NCBI GenBank assembly: GCA_902773895.1 | Contig: CACYGB010000018.1 | Coordinates: 1 to 53,146 of the forward strand | DNA from: an uncultured Eubacteriales bacterium | Lineage (GTDB): Bacteria > Bacillota > Clostridia > Christensenellales > Aristaeellaceae | Reading direction: 5' to 3' | Length of the DNA: 53,146 nt | Part shown: one piece after another, positions 40,637 through 48,915 of the stretch | How the letters are laid out: each line of letters starts with the position of its first letter | Position numbering within the stretch: the stretch's first letter is position 1 | The notes under the pieces: generated by a model | Database searches by the model: none | The model's input: only the letters and a program-made list of their open reading frames with translations | Told to the model about the DNA's origin: nothing | Made by a program: the position numbers and the translations under genes

Positions 40637-42067
40637 TTACTCCTTTCCGTTCCAGCAGTATGTGCACAGCTCGCAGGCCGGCAAGCCGATGGCCTGGATC
40701 ACGCCCTCCAGGGACTGGAATTCCAAAGACGCGAAGTGGAATTTTTCGCAGATGGCCCGGCGCAGGTTCTGGCCCCGGGCCGTGTTGCCGTCGCTGTATT
40801 CCTCCAAATGCTCCAGGCCCTCTTCCCCTTCCAGCTCCACGATCACCCGCCGGGCAATCAGGTCCATATCGCTGTTGGAACGGGAGAAATTCAGGTACTT
40901 GCAGGCATACATGATGGGCGGACAGGCCGACCGCATATGCACAGCCTTGGCGCCGCTTTCGTAGAGGAATTCCACAGTTTCCTTCAATTGCGTGCCGCGG
41001 ACGATGGAATCGTCCACAAACAGCAGGTTCTTTCCCCGGATCAGCTCGTTCACCGGGATCTGCTTCATTTTGGCGATGCGGTTGCGTGCGGCCTGGTTGG
41101 CCGGCATAAAGCTGCGGGACCAGGTGGGCGTATATTTGATGAACGCCCGGGCGAAGGGACGGCCGCTCTGGTTGGCATAGCCGATGGCATGGGGCGTGCC
41201 GGAATCGGGCACGCCGCCCACGTAGTCGATCTGCTCCGTTTCCCCGGGCCGGCTCAGCCGGTCGTTGATCGCCATGATGGCGCCGTTGCGGTAGCGCATG
41301 GCTTCCACGTTGACGCCCTCATAGGTGGAGGTGGGATAGCCGTAATAGCTCCACAGGAAGGAGCAGATCCGCTTTTTCTTTCCCGGGGCAGCCAATTGCT
41401 CGATGCCCTGGGGGGTCAGGCGCACGATTTCGCCGGGGCCCAGCTCCCGTTCATCCTCGTAGCCCATTTTCTGGTACGCGAAGGATTCAAAGGACACGGC
41501 ATAGCCCGTCTCGTTGTGCCCGATGCAGATGGGCAGGCGGCCCACCTTGTCCCGGGCGGCGATCAGGGCGCCGTCCTCCTGCAGAATCAGGATGGAGGCG
41601 GTGCCCTCGATCTGCTCGTTGGCAAAACGGATGCCCTCGGCGAAGCTGCCCTTCTGGTTGATCAGGGCGGAAATCAGGTCGGTGCTGTTGACCCGGCCGC
41701 CGGTCATGGAGTCAAAATAGCTCCCGGTCTGGGCCAGGTAACGGTCGATCAGTTCCTGGGCGTTGTTGATGACGCCGATCATGCAGATGGCGTAGGTGCC
41801 CAGCTTCGAGCGGGCCAGCAGCGGCTGGGGATCCGTATCGCTGATGCAGCCGATGGCGCTGGTGCCGCGCATTTCCTCGAATACATGGTCAAACTTGGTG
41901 CGGAACGGCGCGTTTTCGATGTTGTGGATTTTCCTCTGCAGCCCGATCTTTGGATCATAGGCCGCCAATCCGCCCCGGCGCGTGCCCAGGTGGGAATGGT
42001 AATCTACCCCGAAAAACACGTCGGCCAGACAGTCCCGTCGGGAAGTGATGCCAAAAAAACCGCCCAC
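40637..42067 (-). CDS. purF: Amidophosphoribosyltransferase-like PurF without N-terminal Cys
   Basis: A 476-residue PurF-type enzyme, the committed step making phosphoribosylamine from PRPP. The PRTase site is intact: NLLFVDDSIVRGTQLKETV (348-366). The N-terminal Ntn glutaminase fold is recognisable (YHSHLGTRRGGLA), but the protein begins Met-Gly-Gly-Phe-Phe-Gly where active PurF has Met-Cys-Gly-Ile, so the nucleophile is missing. The start codon is GTG at 42067 with AGGAGG upstream, and no earlier start would supply Cys. Four cysteines at 235, 382, 465 and 468 match the 4Fe-4S ligands of Bacillus PurF (236, 382, 437, 440), so the cluster and oxygen sensitivity are probably kept. It may use free ammonia, or another glutaminase partner. 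Similar Cys-less PurF relatives occur in Clostridia. Confidence 0.9.
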   Translation of the reverse strand: MGGFFGITSRRDCLADVFFGVDYHSHLGTRRGGLAAYDPKIGLQRKIHNIENAPFRTKFDHVFEEMRGTSAIGCISDTDPQPLLARSKLGTYAICMIGVINNAQELIDRYLAQTGSYFDSMTGGRVNSTDLISALINQKGSFAEGIRFANEQIEGTASILILQEDGALIAARDKVGRLPICIGHNETGYAVSFESFAYQKMGYEDERELGPGEIVRLTPQGIEQLAAPGKKKRICSFLWSYYGYPTSTYEGVNVEAMRYRNGAIMAINDRLSRPGETEQIDYVGGVPDSGTPHAIGYANQSGRPFARAFIKYTPTWSRSFMPANQAARNRIAKMKQIPVNELIRGKNLLFVDDSIVRGTQLKETVEFLYESGAKAVHMRSACPPIMYACKYLNFSRSNSDMDLIARRVIVELEGEEGLEHLEEYSDGNTARGQNLRRAICEKFHFASLEFQSLEGVIQAIGLPACELCTYCWNGKE

Positions 42068-42090
42068 GAAAGCAGGTCCTCCTGTTGTTA

Positions 42091-42774
42091 TTACTTGGCG
42101 AAAAAGAGCTTGCTCAGCGTCATGGGATCCACGTACTGGCCGTCCTTGTACACGCGCATGTTGCCGGAGGCGATTTCGTCGATCAGCATCACGCTGCCGT
42201 CGGCGTCGTAGCCGAATTCAAACTTGATGTCGTAGAGCACCATGCCCTTTTCCTTCATATCGTCCGCCACGATCTGGGTGATCTTCTGGGTCATTTCCTT
42301 GATGTCGTCGTACTGCTTGTCCGTCATCACGCCCAGCACGATCAGGCCGTCCTTGGTTACCAGGGGATCGCCCTTGGCGTCGTCCTTGAAGGTCATTTCC
42401 ACGTAGGCAGGCAGATCGGCGCCGGATTCGATGTAGTCGCCGTAGCGGCGGATGAAGCTGCCCACAGCCTTGTGGCGGCAGATCACTTCCAGGCCGTGGC
42501 CGAACACCTTGGCGGGCTTCACTTCCATGGTGGTGTTGTTCAGGTCGGCGGACACATAATGGGTCTTGATGCCGGCGGCATTGACCTTTTCAAAGAAATA
42601 GATGCTCATGCGCAGGTTCACGTCGCCCACGCCGTCGATGGTCAGCCCCACGCTGTTTTCGCCGGGGTCAAAAACGCCGTCCTTGCCGGTGCAGTCGTCC
42701 TTGAATTTCAGCAGATAGTTGCCGTTGTCCAGCGCGTAAACGTTCTTCGTTTTTCCCGTGTAAACCAGTTCCAT
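42091..42774 (-). CDS. purC: SAICAR synthetase
   Basis: A 227-residue enzyme that joins CAIR with aspartate. It has [20 protein letters not shown] (the ATP loop with KTKNVY), [37 protein letters not shown] (the conserved V-R-x-x-A-x-G-S pattern) and [21 protein letters not shown] with the DEIASGNMR loop. I use the ATG at 42774, nine bases from AAGGAG; the ATG two codons upstream (42780) is three bases from it. The final residues abut the purF leader by 23 bases. Confidence 0.96.
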   Translation of the reverse strand: MELVYTGKTKNVYALDNGNYLLKFKDDCTGKDGVFDPGENSVGLTIDGVGDVNLRMSIYFFEKVNAAGIKTHYVSADLNNTTMEVKPAKVFGHGLEVICRHKAVGSFIRRYGDYIESGADLPAYVEMTFKDDAKGDPLVTKDGLIVLGVMTDKQYDDIKEMTQKITQIVADDMKEKGMVLYDIKFEFGYDADGSVMLIDEIASGNMRVYKDGQYVDPMTLSKLFFAK

Positions 42775-42816
42775 GTTCATGCACTCCTTTTTTTATATTG
42801 AATCAGTTCAGTCGCT

Positions 42817-43308
42817 TCATTCCAGCCGGGCGGCGATGCCGGCGTCCTTTTCCAGCACGGCAGCGGCGTCTTTCTTCCGCTTTTCATCCAGCCGCCGGGC
42901 CAGATCCCCGTCCTCCACAGCCAGGATCTGGGCAGAAAGCAAAGCGGCATTGGCTCCTCCGTTGATGGCCACGGTTGCAACCGGGATGCCGCTGGGCATC
43001 TGAACCGTGGACAGGAGGGCGTCAATGCCGTCCAGGGTGGTGGATTTGCAGGGGATGCCGATCACCGGCAGCGTGGTGTTGGCGGCGATGGCGCCGGCCA
43101 GGTGCGCCGCCATGCCGGCGGCGGCGATGATCACGCCGAAGCCGTTTTTCCGGGCGTCCAGGGCGAACTGCCGGGCCTCCTGGGGGGTGCGGTGCGCGGA
43201 GTAAACGTGTACCTCAAAGGGGATGCCGAAGGCTTTCAGGGTGTCCGTCGCTTTCTGGATGACGGGCAGATCGCTGTCGCTGCCCATCACGATGCCAACT
43301 TTTCTCAT
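42817..43308 (-). CDS. purE: N5-carboxyaminoimidazole ribonucleotide mutase
   Basis: A 163-residue class I PurE. It has VGIVMGSDSDLPVIQKATD at the start with the Ser-Asp-Ser-Asp substrate loop, VYSAHRTPQEARQFA with the catalytic His of SAHRTP, then IIAAAGMAAHLAGAIAANTT and PVIGIPCKSTTLDGIDALLS. Class I enzymes normally need PurK; none is in the operon. A purK gene elsewhere, or direct use of CO2-carboxylated AIR, has to be assumed. It is the first gene of the purine operon. The ATG at 43308 follows AAGGAGG by 12 bases. Confidence 0.95.
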   Translation of the reverse strand: MRKVGIVMGSDSDLPVIQKATDTLKAFGIPFEVHVYSAHRTPQEARQFALDARKNGFGVIIAAAGMAAHLAGAIAANTTLPVIGIPCKSTTLDGIDALLSTVQMPSGIPVATVAINGGANAALLSAQILAVEDGDLARRLDEKRKKDAAAVLEKDAGIAARLE

Positions 43309-43347
43309 GGGAATCACGGCCTCCTTCAGCGCAAAAAGCGCATGCTT

Positions 43348-43377
43348 AGTGTATCATTCCCCTTGGAACATTGTCAA
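43348..43377 (-). promoter_or_regulatory. Purine operon promoter
   Basis: On the minus strand TTGACA (43377-43372), 18-base spacer, TACACT (43353-43348), about 40 bases before purE. The leader is too short for a purine riboswitch, so control is probably at initiation. Confidence 0.75.
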
Positions 43378-43379
43378 GA

Positions 43380-43475
43380 TGAAAATATTCGGTAAAATCG
43401 CAGATAATGCGGGAAATTTATGGACTAAATTGACATCTCGTTGTGCTTTTCGGTCAAAAAGACGAACATTAAAAC
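43380..43475. promoter_or_regulatory. Possible PurBox-like CGAA motifs between pur and pyr promoters
   Basis: Motifs resembling the Gram-positive PurBox core (CCGAAC flanked by A/T) occur as ACCGAATATT on the minus strand (about 43395-43386), GACCGAAAAG on the minus strand (about 43456-43447) and GACGAACATT on the plus strand (43461-43470). The last two face each other across AAAAA, unlike the 16-17 base spacing in Bacillus, so the call is weak. No purR gene is in the window. Confidence 0.3.
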
Positions 43476-43529
43476 CTATTTCCACATTTTTGTTTGTATT
43501 TATTACATTTTTGAAACAAACTTTTTCTC

Positions 43530-43558
43530 TTGACAAGCCCGGGCCCATGCGCTATAAT
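43530..43558 (+). promoter_or_regulatory. Pyrimidine operon promoter
   Basis: TTGACA (43530-43535), 17-base GC-rich spacer, TATAAT (43553-43558): a full consensus promoter followed by a 140-base leader. Confidence 0.88.
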
Positions 43559-43573
43559 TCCCGACGAACATGG

Positions 43574-43683
43574 ATCTTTAAGCCGGTTCCGCGAGATCGG
43601 CAAGATGCTGTGCGGCCCGGGCAGCGGCGGCTGCCTGTGTTTCCGTGTGTAAGCAGCCTTGCCCCAGCGGCAGGGCTTTTGTT
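43574..43683 (+). promoter_or_regulatory. PyrR-type attenuation leader
   Basis: A stem-loop ATCTT-(TAA)-GCCG / CGGC-AAGAT (43574-43606) presents the loop GTTCCGCGAGAT, close to the PyrR binding-loop consensus UCCNGNGAG but one base shorter. Downstream, AGCCTTGCC (43655-43663) and GGCAGGGCT (43669-43677) form an intrinsic terminator with TTTTGTT, 16 bases before pyrC. In the known mechanism, UMP-bound PyrR stabilises the binding loop and lets the terminator form. pyrR itself is not in the window. Confidence 0.7.
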
Positions 43684-43699
43684 GTGAAAGGAGCGCACC

Positions 43700-44887
43700 A
43701 TGGACCAGCTTCGTCTGTTGGGTCTGCCCCAGGGAGCCGACACAGGTTTCCTTTCTTCTTTGCCTTTTCACAAGGATCGGTGCTATACCGTTTTTCCCGG
43801 CTTCTGCGATGTGCACGTGCATTTCCGCGAGCCGGGTTTTTCTTATAAGGAAAGCATTTCTTCCGGCTCCCGGGCCGCGGCCCGGGGCGGCTGCACCGCG
43901 GTATGCGCCATGCCCAACCTGAACCCGGTGCCGGACAGCGTGCCCCATCTGCAGCCGCAGCTGGACCTGATCCGGGACACCGCCTGCATCGCCGTGCACC
44001 CCTACGGCGCCATCACCGTAGGCGAAGCAGGCCAGCAGCTGGCGGATCTGGAGGCCCTGGCCCCCCACGTCGTCGCCTTTTCCGACGACGGCCGGGGCGT
44101 GCAGAGCGAAAGCATGATGCGGCAGGCCATGGAGACCGCCAAACGCCTGAACAAGGTGATCGCCGCCCACTGCGAGGACAACAGCCTGCTTCGCGGCGGC
44201 TGCATCCATGACGGCGCGTACGCCAGGGCCCACGGCCACAGGGGCATCTGCTCCGAAAGCGAATGGCGCCCCATCGCCCGGGATATTCAGCTGGCCGCGG
44301 AGACGGGCTGCGCTTACCACGTGTGCCACATTTCCTGCAAGGAAAGCGTGCAGATCATCCGGGAAGCCAAAAAAAGCGGCGTCGACGTCACCTGCGAAAC
44401 CGCGCCGCACTACCTGCTGCTGGATGAAAACAGCCTGCAGGAGGACGGCCGCTTCAAGATGAATCCGCCCCTGCGGGGCAAAGAGGACCGGGAAGCGCTG
44501 CTGGAAGGGGTGGCCGACGGCACCATCGACATGATCGCCACCGACCACGCGCCCCACAGCGCGGAGGAAAAAAGCCGCGGCCTGGAAGGCAGCGCCTTCG
44601 GCATTGTGGGCATCGAAACCGCCTTTCCCCTGCTGTACACCCATCTGGTCAAAACCGGCATCCTCCCGCTGGAGCGGCTGATCCATCTGATGGCGGACGC
44701 GCCCAGGAAACGGTTCGGCCTTCCCTGGCGGAATGAATATACGGTGTGGGACCTGGAAGAAAGCACCGTCATCGACCCCCGGGACTTCCTCTCTCAAGGC
44801 AAAGCGACCCCCTTTGCTGGATGGCAGGTGTACGGCCGATGCGCCGCCACCATCCTGAACGGCAAAAGCGTATACCAGCATTTTTAA
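43700..44887 (+). CDS. pyrC: Dihydroorotase
   Basis: A 395-residue amidohydrolase that cyclises carbamoyl-aspartate to dihydroorotate. Metal-site motifs are present: GFCDVHVHFREPGFSYKES (the His-x-His pair and the Lys that becomes carboxylated in FSYKE), AHCEDNSL, ETAPHYLLL, and IATDHAPHS with the catalytic Asp. It also has GCTAVCAMPNLNPVPDS. This is the class I-type dihydroorotase usual in Gram-positives. The ATG follows AAAGGAG by eight bases. It is the first structural gene after the attenuator and is directly followed by carB, an order that skips the small carbamoyl-phosphate synthase subunit. Confidence 0.95.
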   Translation: MDQLRLLGLPQGADTGFLSSLPFHKDRCYTVFPGFCDVHVHFREPGFSYKESISSGSRAAARGGCTAVCAMPNLNPVPDSVPHLQPQLDLIRDTACIAVHPYGAITVGEAGQQLADLEALAPHVVAFSDDGRGVQSESMMRQAMETAKRLNKVIAAHCEDNSLLRGGCIHDGAYARAHGHRGICSESEWRPIARDIQLAAETGCAYHVCHISCKESVQIIREAKKSGVDVTCETAPHYLLLDENSLQEDGRFKMNPPLRGKEDREALLEGVADGTIDMIATDHAPHSAEEKSRGLEGSAFGIVGIETAFPLLYTHLVKTGILPLERLIHLMADAPRKRFGLPWRNEYTVWDLEESTVIDPRDFLSQGKATPFAGWQVYGRCAATILNGKSVYQHF

Positions 44888-44900
44888 GGAGGAAAAACGT

Positions 44901-47900
44901 ATGGCAAAGCGCACGGACATCAAAAAAGTATTGATTATCGGCTCCGGCCCCATCGTGATCGGCCAGGCGGCGGAATTTGACTACGCCGGCACCCAGGCCT
45001 GCCTGGCCCTGAAAGAAGAGGGCTATGAAGTGATCCTGTGCAATTCCAACCCGGCCACCATCATGACCGACACCTCCATCGCCGACAAGGTGTACATGGA
45101 GCCCCTGACGCTGGAATACATCGCCAAGATCCTGCGCTATGAGCGTCCGGACGCCATCGTGCCCGGCATCGGCGGCCAGACGGGGCTGAACCTGGCCATG
45201 CAATTGGAAAAGAAGGGCGTATTGAAGGAGTGCGGCGTGGAGCTGCTGGGCACCTCCTCCGAATCCATCGAGCGGGCGGAAGACCGGGAACTGTTCAAGG
45301 AAATGTGCCTGAAAATCGGCGAGCCTGTAATCCCCTCCGAAATCACCTACGACATCGACCACGCCAAAGAGGCGGCGAAAAAGATCGGCTACCCCGTGGT
45401 GCTGCGTCCGGCGTTCACCCTGGGCGGCACCGGCGGCGGCTTTGCCAACGATGAAGACGAGCTGACAGAAATCGCCATGAACGGCTTTGCCCTGTCCCCC
45501 GTGCACCAGGTGCTGGTGGAAAAAAGCGTGAAGGGCTACAAGGAAATCGAGTTCGAGGTCATGCGGGATTCCAACGACCATGCCATCACCATCTGCGGCA
45601 TGGAAAACGTGGACCCCGTGGGCGTGCACACCGGCGACAGCATCGTGGTGGCCCCCATCCTGTCTTTGAACGATCACGATCTGAAAATGCTCAACGACAG
45701 CGCCATCAAGATCATCCGCGAATTGAAGATCGAAGGCGGCTGCAACGTGCAGTTCGCCCTGAACCCCGCCTCCAGCGAGTATTTCCTCATCGAGGTCAAT
45801 CCCCGGGTGTCCCGTTCCTCCGCCCTGGCCAGCAAGGCCAGCGGCTATCCCATCGCCCGGGTCACCGCCAAGATCGCCCTGGGCATGGCGCTGGAGGACA
45901 TCGCCGTGGCCGGCGGCACCGCCGCCATTGAGCCCAGCCTGGATTACATCGTGGCCAAGTTCCCCCGTTTCCCCTTTGACAAGTTCGCCACGGCCCCCAA
46001 CACCCTGGGCACCCAGATGAAGGCCACCGGCGAAGTGATGGGCATCGGCAGCACGCTGGAAGAATGCCTGCTCAAATCCGTCCGGTCGCTGGAAACGGGG
46101 GTCTGCCATTTCCGCCTGGGCAAGTTTGATCATGCCACCGACGAAGAACTGCTGGCCTACATCGAACAGTTCAAGGACGACAACGTTTACGCGATCTTTG
46201 AGCTGCTCCGCCGCGGCGTATCCATTGAAACGCTGCACGAAAAGACCATGATCACCGAGCTGTTCCTGGACTGCTTCCGGCGCATCGTGGACATGGAAGG
46301 GCTGCTGCGGGAAAAGCCCGGCGACGCAAGCGTGCTGAAGGCGGCCAAGCAAATGGGCTTTTCGGACGCGTACATCGCCCGGCTGTGGAACCGGAAGGAA
46401 ACGGAAATCTACGCCCAGCGCAAGGAAAACGGCATCACCCCGGTGTTCCGCATGGTGGACACCCTGCACACCGGCAAGTACATCGCCTACCTGTATTCCT
46501 CCTACCTGCATGAAAACGACTCCATCCTGACGGACAAGAAAAAAATCGTGGTGCTGGGCGCCGGCCCCATCCGCATCGGCCAGGGCGTGGAATTCGATTA
46601 TTCCACCGTCCACGCCGTGCAGACCATCCGCCGGGCCGGCTATGAAGCCATCATCATCAACAACAACCCCGAAACCGTTTCGACGGACTACACCACCGCG
46701 GACAAGCTGTATTTCGAGCCCCTGACCCCCGAAGACGTGATGGCCATCATCGACTTTGAAAAGCCCCAGGGCGTCATCGCGTCCCTGGGCGGCCAGACCG
46801 CCATCAACCTGGCCCAGCCCCTGATGGAGCGGGGCGTGACAATCATCGGCACCGACTGCGACGCCATCGAACGGGCGGAAAACCGGGACAGCTTTGAAAA
46901 GATCCTGCTGGAATTGGGCATTCCCCAGCCCAAGGGCCAGGCCGTTACCCGCATCGAGGACGGCGTGAAGGCCGCCGCGGACATCGGCTACCCCGTGCTG
47001 GTGCGCCCCTCCTTCGTGCTGGGCGGCCGCGCCATGCAGATCGTGGGCAACGAGCAGCAGCTGCGCAAATACCTGAAATCCGCCGTGGAAATCGACGCGG
47101 ACAAGCCCGTGCTGGTGGACAAGTACATTGAGGGCAAGGAAGTGGAAGTGGACGCCATCTGCGACGGGCTGGACGTGTTCGTGCCCGGCATCATGGAGCT
47201 GGTGGAGCGCACCGGCATCCATTCCGGCGACTCCATCAGCGTCTATCCTGCCTTCTCCATTTCCGACAAGGTCAAGGGCGTCATCCTGCAATACGCCAAG
47301 AAGCTGGGCCTGGGCATCGGCATCAAGGGCCTGTACAATATCCAGTTCATCGTGGACCGGCAGGAAAACGTGTACATCATTGAGGTGAACCCCCGCTCCT
47401 CCCGCACGGTGCCGTTCCTGAGCAAGGCCACCGGCTACAGCCTGGCCGACATCGCCACCGAAGTGATCCTGGGCAAAACCCTGAAGGAACAGGGCTTCTT
47501 CTGCCTCTATCCCGAGGAAAAGAAGCGCTTCTATGTGAAGGTGCCCGTGTTCTCCTTCAATAAGATCAAGGGGATGGACGTGTACCTGAGCCCCGAAATG
47601 AAATCCACCGGCGAAGCCATCGGCTACGACGACAAACTGAACCGCGCGCTGTACAAGGCCCTGCAGGCCGCCGGCATGCGGCTGCAGAACTACGGCACGG
47701 TGTTCGCCACCATCGCCGATCACGACAAGGAGGAAGCCCTGCCCCTGATCCGGCGCTTCTACAACCTGGGCTTCAATATCCAGGCCACCGAAGGCACCGC
47801 CCGCTTCCTGAAGCAGCACGGCATCCGCACCCACGCGCTGCGCAAAATCAGCGAAGGCAGCGACGAAATCCCCCAGGCCATCCGCCAGGGCCACATCGCC

Positions 47901-48074
47901 TACGTGATCAACACCCGGCGCATCGACGCCCCCGACGAAGCCAGCGACGGCATCCGCATCCGCCGCCTGGCCACCGACAACAACGTGACCATTTTCACCT
48001 CCCTGGACACCGTCCGGGTGCTGCTGGACGTGCTGGAGGAAACCACGCTGACCATTTCCACCATCGACGCGTAA
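44901..48074 (+). CDS. carB: Carbamoyl-phosphate synthase large subunit
   Basis: A 1057-residue synthetase with the usual duplicated architecture. The first carboxyphosphate half begins VLIIGSGPIVIGQAAEFDYA. The oligomerisation region follows. The second carbamate-phosphorylating half begins VVLGAGPIRIGQGVEFDYS and has its own ATP-grasp (PVLVRPSFVLGGRAMQIV). The C-terminal MGS-like allosteric domain ends RVLLDVLEETTLTISTIDA. All parts are full length. The glutaminase subunit gene carA is not next to it, though the two normally act as a complex, so carA must lie elsewhere or ammonia is used. The ATG follows AAGGAGG by eight bases. A hairpin-containing gap of 106 bases leads to pyrK. Confidence 0.97.
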   Translation: MAKRTDIKKVLIIGSGPIVIGQAAEFDYAGTQACLALKEEGYEVILCNSNPATIMTDTSIADKVYMEPLTLEYIAKILRYERPDAIVPGIGGQTGLNLAMQLEKKGVLKECGVELLGTSSESIERAEDRELFKEMCLKIGEPVIPSEITYDIDHAKEAAKKIGYPVVLRPAFTLGGTGGGFANDEDELTEIAMNGFALSPVHQVLVEKSVKGYKEIEFEVMRDSNDHAITICGMENVDPVGVHTGDSIVVAPILSLNDHDLKMLNDSAIKIIRELKIEGGCNVQFALNPASSEYFLIEVNPRVSRSSALASKASGYPIARVTAKIALGMALEDIAVAGGTAAIEPSLDYIVAKFPRFPFDKFATAPNTLGTQMKATGEVMGIGSTLEECLLKSVRSLETGVCHFRLGKFDHATDEELLAYIEQFKDDNVYAIFELLRRGVSIETLHEKTMITELFLDCFRRIVDMEGLLREKPGDASVLKAAKQMGFSDAYIARLWNRKETEIYAQRKENGITPVFRMVDTLHTGKYIAYLYSSYLHENDSILTDKKKIVVLGAGPIRIGQGVEFDYSTVHAVQTIRRAGYEAIIINNNPETVSTDYTTADKLYFEPLTPEDVMAIIDFEKPQGVIASLGGQTAINLAQPLMERGVTIIGTDCDAIERAENRDSFEKILLELGIPQPKGQAVTRIEDGVKAAADIGYPVLVRPSFVLGGRAMQIVGNEQQLRKYLKSAVEIDADKPVLVDKYIEGKEVEVDAICDGLDVFVPGIMELVERTGIHSGDSISVYPAFSISDKVKGVILQYAKKLGLGIGIKGLYNIQFIVDRQENVYIIEVNPRSSRTVPFLSKATGYSLADIATEVILGKTLKEQGFFCLYPEEKKRFYVKVPVFSFNKIKGMDVYLSPEMKSTGEAIGYDDKLNRALYKALQAAGMRLQNYGTVFATIADHDKEEALPLIRRFYNLGFNIQATEGTARFLKQHGIRTHALRKISEGSDEIPQAIRQGHIAYVINTRRIDAPDEASDGIRIRRLATDNNVTIFTSLDTVRVLLDVLEETTLTISTIDA

Positions 48075-48120
48075 GGAAGGCAGTCTGAAAATGAGGCCGC
48101 CGATCCGCCGGCAAAAGCGG

Positions 48121-48151
48121 TTTCTTTGGTCCTGTCTTTGACCCAAAGAAA
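48121..48151 (+). other. Hairpin between carB and pyrK
   Basis: TTTCTTTGGTC pairs with GACC-C-AAAGAAA (one bulged C) around CTGTCTTT. It lacks a T-run, so it is a possible mRNA-processing or stability element within the pyr operon and not a terminator. Confidence 0.55.
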
Positions 48152-48180
48152 GGACACGTTCCCCAAGAGGAGTTCACGCC

Positions 48181-48915
48181 ATGAAGCAAGGAATCTTCAC
48201 CATCACGGATAACGTCCCTTTGACAGCCGCCGTATATAAAATGCGTTTGAACGGCGACACCTCCGCCATCGCAGCGCCTGGGCAGTTCGTCAATATCCGG
48301 CTGGACGGCTTTTACCTGCGCCGTCCCCTGTCGGTATGCGACTGGGAAAAGGATTCCCTGACGCTGATTTACAAGGTGGTGGGCGGCGGGACGGAGCGGA
48401 TGAGCCGCATGACGGCCGGCGAACAGCTGGACGTGCTGACCGGCCTTGGCAACGGGTACGACCTTTCCCTCAGCGGGAACAGGCCGCTGCTGCTGGGCGG
48501 CGGGGTGGGCGTGCCGCCCCTGTACGCCTTGGCCAAGGCGCTGATCAAACAGGGGAAGCAGGTCCATGCGGTGCTGGGCTTCAACACGGCGCAGGAAGTG
48601 TTCGGCGTCGGGGAATTCCGCGCCCTGGGCGCGCAGGTCACAGTGACTACGGCGGACGGAAGCAGCGGCGTAAAGGGCTTCGTCACCGACGCCCTGCCTG
48701 CGAATTACACTTATGTGTACACCTGCGGGCCGGAACCCATGCTGAAAGCGGTGTACAAAAGAACCGTCACCGGCGGCCAGTACAGCTTCGAGGAGCGCAT
48801 GGGCTGCGGCTTCGGGGCCTGCATGGGCTGCAGCTGCAAAACCATTACCGGCTTCAAGCGCATCTGCAAGGACGGCCCGGTGCTGCAAAAGGAGGAGATT
48901 TTATGGGACGAATGA
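48181..48915 (+). CDS. pyrK: Dihydroorotate dehydrogenase electron-transfer subunit
   Basis: A 244-residue FAD and 2Fe-2S protein that passes electrons from dihydroorotate dehydrogenase B to NAD+. It has LRRPLSVCDWEKDSLTLIYK (the flavin-binding R-x-x-S type motif), LLLGGGVGVPPLYALAKALI (nucleotide binding), YTCGPEPMLKAV and a C-terminal iron-sulfur cluster EERMGCGFGACMGCSCKT, with a further Cys in RICKDGPVL. The ATG follows AGAGGAG. It overlaps pyrD by 13 bases, which fits formation of the PyrK-PyrD heterotetramer. This marks the class 1B, NAD-linked enzyme expected in anaerobes. Confidence 0.95.
   Translation: MKQGIFTITDNVPLTAAVYKMRLNGDTSAIAAPGQFVNIRLDGFYLRRPLSVCDWEKDSLTLIYKVVGGGTERMSRMTAGEQLDVLTGLGNGYDLSLSGNRPLLLGGGVGVPPLYALAKALIKQGKQVHAVLGFNTAQEVFGVGEFRALGAQVTVTTADGSSGVKGFVTDALPANYTYVYTCGPEPMLKAVYKRTVTGGQYSFEERMGCGFGACMGCSCKTITGFKRICKDGPVLQKEEILWDE

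Noticed and set aside
43318..43700. Purine riboswitch before purE
   Set aside because: The leader between the purE promoter and start is only about 40 bases, too short for the aptamer plus terminator.
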